From Nitrososphaerales archaeon TH703 (lineage in GTDB: Archaea > Thermoproteota > Nitrososphaeria > Nitrososphaerales > Nitrososphaeraceae), in NCBI GenBank assembly GCA_014523525.1, contig JAATVL010000245.1, forward strand, positions 1 to 11,085: a stretch of DNA of 11,085 bases, read 5' to 3'. Position numbers and translations under genes: made by a program. Every line of letters begins with the position of its first letter. The stretch's first letter is position 1. The notes under the pieces are model-generated. The model was not told the DNA's origin, did not search any database, and worked only from the letters and a program-made list of their open reading frames with translations. This document shows, in pieces, positions 7,276 through 11,085 of this stretch.

Positions 7276-8141
7276 AAGGGAATAACAAAAAAACATCTTT
7301 TTTCATTCTTTACGACCAACTAAGATGGGAAGAAAAATCATTAATTGAAACGGCGAAAAAAAAAGATATCAAACTGGAAGTCATAAATTGTAGAGAAAGT
7401 TCAATTGATCTGGATAAAGATAAATCTCCCCATTGTAACGATATTATTTTACAGAGATGCGTAAGTTATTATAATAATTTGCATTCTACTGCAGCTTTTG
7501 AGGGGCTTGGAGCAAAGATGATAAATTCTCTTTATACTGCAATCATGTGTGGGAATAAACTGTTTACTCACATGGAATTGTCAAAAACAGGTATAGCAAT
7601 CCCCAAAGCATTTTGTGCTTTTTCTAATCAATCTGCCTTGAATATTCTAAATAAGAACGGATATCCAAAAGTTATCAAACCTGTAGTTGGCAGCTGGGGA
7701 AGAATGATTGCGTTACTAAAAGATAAAGAGGCAGCAGAAGCAGTGATAGAAGACAGAGAGCACATGTATCCGTTATATCAAGTATATTATTTTGAAGAAT
7801 TTGTAAAAAGACCTCCCAGGGACATCAGGTGTATTGTTGTTGGAGATAAGGTGGTTGCTGCAATTTACAGATACTCAGGCGATAATGAATGGAAAACTAA
7901 CATGGCGCTTGGAGGAAAAGCAGAAGCTTGCAAGGTTACAAACGAAATGGAAGATCTTTGTATAAGAGCAGCAAAAACTATGAAAGGAGAGATTTTAGGA
8001 GTAGACTTAATGGAAAGCGATGAGAACGGTCTCCTAGTACATGAAGTAAACAATACTACAGAGTTCAAGAATACGGTAAGAGTTACCGAAATAGATATTC
8101 CTTCTCTTATTGTAGATCATCTTGTAAACTCTAATAAATAA
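7272..8141 (+). CDS. lysX: Alpha-aminoadipate-LysW ligase (LysX type)
   Basis: This ATP-grasp ligase couples the alpha-amino group of alpha-aminoadipate to the C-terminal Glu of LysW. It has 289 residues from the GTG that overlaps the LysW-2 stop (GTGA). An in-frame upstream start at 7188 would run through lysW and can be discarded. Family blocks are FILYDQLRWEE (11-21), VIKPVVGSWGR (134-144), RPPRDIRCIVVGDKVVAA (180-197) and ILGVDLM...VHEVNNTTEFKN (241-267), followed by TVRVTEIDIP. The EFKN and DIP pattern closely resembles the end of Thermus LysX, which acts on alpha-aminoadipate. The other paralogue reads EFRG at that place. Together with homocitrate synthase upstream, this supports the lysine assignment. 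Substrate specificity is inferred, not shown. Confidence 0.9.
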   Translation: MKGNNKKTSFFILYDQLRWEEKSLIETAKKKDIKLEVINCRESSIDLDKDKSPHCNDIILQRCVSYYNNLHSTAAFEGLGAKMINSLYTAIMCGNKLFTHMELSKTGIAIPKAFCAFSNQSALNILNKNGYPKVIKPVVGSWGRMIALLKDKEAAEAVIEDREHMYPLYQVYYFEEFVKRPPRDIRCIVVGDKVVAAIYRYSGDNEWKTNMALGGKAEACKVTNEMEDLCIRAAKTMKGEILGVDLMESDENGLLVHEVNNTTEFKNTVRVTEIDIPSLIVDHLVNSNK

Positions 8142-8150
8142 TTAGTAAAA

Positions 8151-9278
8151 TTGATCTCTTCTGCATATGCTATTAAATTATTGAAACAGTCCCTTGAGAT
8201 ATACACACCATCCAGATCAGAGGCACAGCTAGCCAACTTGATTAAGGAAAAATGTTTGGATGATCTTGGCTTTGAAAGAGTAAATATTGATAGTGTTGGG
8301 AATGTAATTGCGACCAAGGGAAGCGGCGATCCGAGAATTCTTTTATGCGGTCATATGGACACCGTACCGGGTCAGATACCTGTAAGAATTGATTCTGGTT
8401 TCCTGTTTGGTAGAGGAGCATCTGATGCCAAGGCTCCGCTCATATCCATGCTCCTTGCATGTTCAGAATTCAAACAAAGTGGGACTATCATATTCGCAGG
8501 TGTTGTGGATGAAGAAGGAAACGCTACTGGTATTAAGGAACTAGTCAAAAATAAATTGTCTATAGACTACGCAATATTTGGAGAACCCAGTGGAATTAAT
8601 AAAATTACTATATCGTACAAAGGAAGGCTCGCATTAAGACTAACCTGTGACGTCCTTGATAGTGCACACGCGAGTGCTCCGTGGCTGTCAAAAAATTCTA
8701 TCGAAGAGGTCTATGAAGTGTGGAAATTGCTTAGCAATGAAATTTCATCAAAATATATCAAGACGGACATAAAGAACAAATCTCTGAGTTTCAGTCTTAC
8801 AGAAATTTCTGGAGGTTCAAGTCATAATGTTACGCCCCAAAAGTGCAAGATTACAATCGACATTAGAGTGCCAAATGGAGTAAAGTGCCTGGAGATATTG
8901 GATTATTTGGATAATTCAATAAAGAATATTTCCGAAACAAGAAAGGTGAAAATCACTTATAGGATTGAAGATATGACAGAACCGTTTGAAGCAGATCATT
9001 CTTCTCCATTAGTTAGAGCTCTTTCACTTTCAATATTAGATATTTGCAAGATTCGTCCGGTATTACTAAGGAAGACGGGCACTGGAGATATGAATGTCTT
9101 GGGAAATTCCCTTAATATTCCAGTGGTAACATATGGACCAGGAGAACCCCATGTTTCACATTCTAAGGATGAAAAAGTTGAGTTACAGTCATATTTAACA
9201 AGTATTGAAATCTACAATAGGGCACTTTTCCACACTTCAAGGCTACACCATAATAAGAGGGATACAGGTATCAAATAA
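8151..9278 (+). CDS. lysK: LysW-lysine/ornithine hydrolase (LysK/ArgE)
   Basis: This is an M20-family metallohydrolase that releases lysine or ornithine from the LysW carrier, the last shared step. The 375-residue length fits the family. The dinuclear metal site is visible: H68 and D70 in LCGHMDTVPG, D92 in GRGASDAKAP, the acidic pair E121-E122 in VVDEEGNATG, E145 in FGEPSG, and H337 in the C-terminal GPGEPHVSHSKDE. GTGDMN at 310-315 matches the substrate region. The start is a TTG, 9 bases after the upstream TAA, because no ATG precedes the conserved N-terminus and the protein reads MISSAYAIKLL from there. It is probably cotranscribed with lysX and with dphB 9 bases downstream. The window has only one copy, so it likely serves both pathways. 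Confidence 0.9.
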   Translation: MISSAYAIKLLKQSLEIYTPSRSEAQLANLIKEKCLDDLGFERVNIDSVGNVIATKGSGDPRILLCGHMDTVPGQIPVRIDSGFLFGRGASDAKAPLISMLLACSEFKQSGTIIFAGVVDEEGNATGIKELVKNKLSIDYAIFGEPSGINKITISYKGRLALRLTCDVLDSAHASAPWLSKNSIEEVYEVWKLLSNEISSKYIKTDIKNKSLSFSLTEISGGSSHNVTPQKCKITIDIRVPNGVKCLEILDYLDNSIKNISETRKVKITYRIEDMTEPFEADHSSPLVRALSLSILDICKIRPVLLRKTGTGDMNVLGNSLNIPVVTYGPGEPHVSHSKDEKVELQSYLTSIEIYNRALFHTSRLHHNKRDTGIK

Positions 9279-9287
9279 ATTACTGAT

Positions 9288-10337
9288 ATGTTGTGTTTGG
9301 TAGGGGCTGGAATATATGACACCGTCGAAATGTCAAATTCAATTAAGGTATTGAATAGTTGTAACAGGATATACCTTGAAAGATTCACATCACCAATTTC
9401 TGACAACTTTATTAGTATTCTCAAGTCGACCCTGGGGCCAGAAAAAAAAATCGAGATTGTAAAAAGATGGTTTGTAGAAGATGGAAGACAGATATTGGAT
9501 GAATCAAAGACACTTAATGTGGGTTTGGTAAGTTATGGAGATCCTACTATTGCGACAACTTTTACGGAATTAAGAATAAGAGCAATGAAAAATAACATCG
9601 AAGTTAAGGTTGTACACGCCGCTTCTGGAATAACATCACTTGTCGGTGAATGCGGATTACAAGTGTACAAGATAGGTAAACTTGTTACGATGATGGAAGA
9701 AAAGCAATCGGCAATAAGTGTGTATTCAACTATCTTTGGTAACTTGAACTTGAATTGTCATACAATTATCCTAACTGAGTATAGGCAGAATGAGGATGGT
9801 TCAGAATTTTTCTTGAAACCAAATTATGTAATGTCGAAATTACTTGAAATAGAGAAAGACATTACGTATGAAATTGTTTCGGAGGATTCCTTTTTAATTG
9901 TAGTTTCCAGAATAGGCACTGATCACCAAAAAATTGTGAGTGGTAAAATTAAATCGCTGATAGATTTAGAATACGGGAGAGGTCCACATTCGATTATATT
10001 CCCTGCCAAATTTCATTTTACAGAACAAGAAGCGATAATGAATTTGACCGAAATTATTGATGCACCTGTGGATAATACTAGCAGAATAAAAAATGTCTCA
10101 GATTATATGCTCAACAAATATGAACCAATGATTCGCAACGAAATTAGGCAAGTTAGAAATACAATTGGTTCTAAAAAGGAAAATAAAGTACAACTAGAAC
10201 TACTGGACAATGCAGAATTTTATCTGGATGATGCAGTTCAATTCTTAAGACAAGGAAGAAAGGAACTAGCTATATTGTCAGTTGGATACGCAGATGGACT
10301 GGTTGATTCGTTAAAACAAATGTTAGAATCAGATTAA
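9288..10337 (+). CDS. dphB: Diphthine synthase with C-terminal DUF357-like domain
   Basis: This SAM-dependent methyltransferase makes diphthine, the methylated precursor of diphthamide on translation elongation factor 2. Residues 1 to about 260 match archaeal DphB (Dph5). They start with MLCLVGAGIYD and hold the SAM-binding SYGDPTIATTFTELRIRA (82-99), the internal AASGITSLVGECGLQVYKIGK (111-131) and the family end GPHSIIFPAKFHFTEQEA. Archaeal DphB usually ends there. Here about 85 more residues follow, and AEFYLDDAVQFLRQGRKELA then SVGYADGLVDS (about 309-341) look like DUF357, a small helical archaeal domain of unknown role. The ATG at 9288 gives the correct N-terminus. It lies 9 bases after lysK without a Shine-Dalgarno site, so it sits in the lysine operon although its function is unrelated. 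Confidence 0.9.
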   Translation: MLCLVGAGIYDTVEMSNSIKVLNSCNRIYLERFTSPISDNFISILKSTLGPEKKIEIVKRWFVEDGRQILDESKTLNVGLVSYGDPTIATTFTELRIRAMKNNIEVKVVHAASGITSLVGECGLQVYKIGKLVTMMEEKQSAISVYSTIFGNLNLNCHTIILTEYRQNEDGSEFFLKPNYVMSKLLEIEKDITYEIVSEDSFLIVVSRIGTDHQKIVSGKIKSLIDLEYGRGPHSIIFPAKFHFTEQEAIMNLTEIIDAPVDNTSRIKNVSDYMLNKYEPMIRNEIRQVRNTIGSKKENKVQLELLDNAEFYLDDAVQFLRQGRKELAILSVGYADGLVDSLKQMLESD

Positions 10338-10434
10338 TATATAAGCAGAAATCGTGTTTGAAATCAGCCGCTGCCTTTTATTATCGAGTATGTGATCTAA
10401 ACCAAGTAATTTACTAAAAGTAGTAATAAAGAGA

Positions 10435-10470
10435 TGACCGAACCTAGTCATTTTCGGTCAAGTTATTTTT
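10435..10470 (+). terminator. Hairpin with T-rich tail, likely end of the lysine operon
   Basis: TGACCGAA (10435-10442) and TTCGGTCA (10453-10460) form a perfect 8-bp stem with a 10-base loop. AGTTATTTTT follows at 10461-10470. The stem lies 97 bases after the dphB stop and about 90 bases before the next gene. Archaeal termination relies mainly on T-runs, so the tail is the key part. Confidence 0.5.
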
Positions 10471-10530
10471 CATAATGCTATTTTCAGCAGTTCTTCTATT
10501 AATCTTGACATACTATTGGATTTCATAATT

Positions 10531-10540
10531 TTTTTATAAG
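10531..10540 (+). promoter_or_regulatory. TATA box for the CHRD-like gene
   Basis: TTTTTATAAG lies about 24 bases before the ATG at 10560. At the usual archaeal spacing the transcription start falls on or very near the ATG, so the mRNA is probably leaderless. No Shine-Dalgarno site is seen before the ATG. Confidence 0.6.
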
Positions 10541-10559
10541 GGATAAGTAAACAATAAAC

Positions 10560-11085
10560 ATGAATAATTTAAGATATTCAGTAGCTATCGTTGTAACTAT
10601 TTGGATGTTTATTTTGATCAGTAATGTTGCTTTCGGACAGCTTAGTTTTCGAACAAATTTAACAGGCGATAGAGAAGTGCCTCCTCTTTTCAGCGAATCT
10701 TATGGTACTGCCCTTATAGTTGGTAACGATAGTAGCCTAACATACAAGATAAACGTTACATCTTTGGACAAGGTCACAGGTGTATCCCTGTACAAAGGTG
10801 ATCAAACAGAAAATGGTCAAGTGCTTGTTTCATTATTAAATGATTCCAAACCTTCAGGAGTTATTGACGGTAAATTGGTCGAAGGAACAATAAATTCTTC
10901 AAGTATAATGGCACCTTTAGCTAATTTAACTACCAATGTTACAGTATCCGATGTTCCATTAGCCGTACCAGCTGCTGGCAATTTGACTAATATGACATCA
11001 GCTGCTGGCAATTTGACTAATATGACATCAGCTGCTGGCAATTTGACTAATATGACATCAGCTGCTGGCAATTTGACTAATATGA
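10560..11085 (+). CDS. Secreted CHRD-like protein with sequon-rich tandem repeats (3' end outside the window)
   Basis: The reading frame is open to the window edge (175 complete codons). Residues 7-26 form a hydrophobic signal peptide or membrane anchor ending near AFGQ, so the rest should be outside the cell. Residues 33-93 fit a CHRD domain: NLTGDREVPPLFSESYGTAL, then LTYKINV, VTG and ENGQVLVSLL. The AHIH motif usual between VTG and ENG-type blocks is replaced by VSLY, and no histidine occurs in the visible part. N-glycosylation sequons are dense at N33, N56, N65, N94, N112, N122 and N126. From residue 138 the protein is a perfect decapeptide repeat, AAGNLTNMTS, with two sequons per unit. 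Family function is unknown; a glycosylated cell-surface role is inference. A leaderless promoter precedes it. Confidence 0.75.
   Translation, partial: MNNLRYSVAIVVTIWMFILISNVAFGQLSFRTNLTGDREVPPLFSESYGTALIVGNDSSLTYKINVTSLDKVTGVSLYKGDQTENGQVLVSLLNDSKPSGVIDGKLVEGTINSSSIMAPLANLTTNVTVSDVPLAVPAAGNLTNMTSAAGNLTNMTSAAGNLTNMTSAAGNLTNM
10971..11085 (+). repeat. Perfect 30-base tandem repeat, 3.8 copies, continuing past the window
   Basis: Three identical 30-base units (10971-11000, 11001-11030, 11031-11060) and 25 bases of a fourth are present with no mismatch. Each starts GCTGCTGGCAATTTGACTAA and encodes AAGNLTNMTS in the CHRD-like gene. The lack of any synonymous change suggests recent or ongoing copy-number change. 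The total copy number cannot be seen, because the window ends inside the array. Confidence 0.97.

Noticed and set aside
10338..10434. tRNA, CRISPR or other RNA gene after dphB
   Set aside because: No cloverleaf, T-arm consensus or spaced repeats are visible. Only a TATA-like box and short inverted repeats are seen.
10817..11071. Minus-strand open frame with a repeated LPAADVILVK-like segment
   Set aside because: The repeat is only the reverse complement of the 30-base array. The plus frame has a start, a signal peptide, a promoter and sequons, and this one has none of them.

Overview
The window looks like a chromosomal piece of a low-GC Nitrososphaerota (Thaumarchaeota) archaeon. The evidence is archaeal BRE/TATA boxes close to start codons, amino-group-carrier (LysW) lysine and arginine biosynthesis, an archaeal-type diphthine synthase (DphB), and a secreted CHRD-type protein rich in N-glycosylation sequons. 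AT-rich codon use suggests a Nitrosocosmicus-like soil lineage; that lineage guess is inference. All recognised genes lie on the + strand, tightly packed and often overlapping by 4 bases.

Positions 26-5835 form an arginine-leaning module. It holds argininosuccinate synthase (argG), a small carrier protein (LysW-1), its probable glutamate ligase (ArgX-type), then after a 118-base gap with a stem-loop the shared reductase (argC/lysY), kinase (argB/lysZ) and aminotransferase (argD/lysJ), and an Lrp/AsnC regulator. Positions 5903-9278 form a lysine-leaning module with its own promoter: homocitrate synthase (lysS), a second carrier (LysW-2), a second ligase (LysX-type, for alpha-aminoadipate) and the carrier-releasing hydrolase (lysK/argE). 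dphB, fused to a C-terminal DUF357-like domain, follows by 9 bases and probably ends the unit. A hairpin with a T-rich tail at 10435-10470 is the likely terminator.

The proposed logic is that the ligases load glutamate or alpha-aminoadipate onto the C-terminus of a LysW. LysZ phosphorylates, LysY reduces and LysJ transaminates the loaded substrate, and LysK releases ornithine or lysine. ArgG acts later on citrulline. Not in the window are argH, the ornithine carbamoyltransferase, and the homoaconitase and homoisocitrate dehydrogenase steps.

The most striking points are these. There are two carrier-ligase cassettes rather than the single carrier known from Sulfolobus. LysW-1 ends in Gln (EDWGQ) where the attachment residue should be Glu, while LysW-2 ends in the canonical EDWGE. 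At the right edge, a secreted CHRD-like protein runs out of the window inside a perfect 30-base tandem repeat that adds two N-glycosylation sequons per copy.
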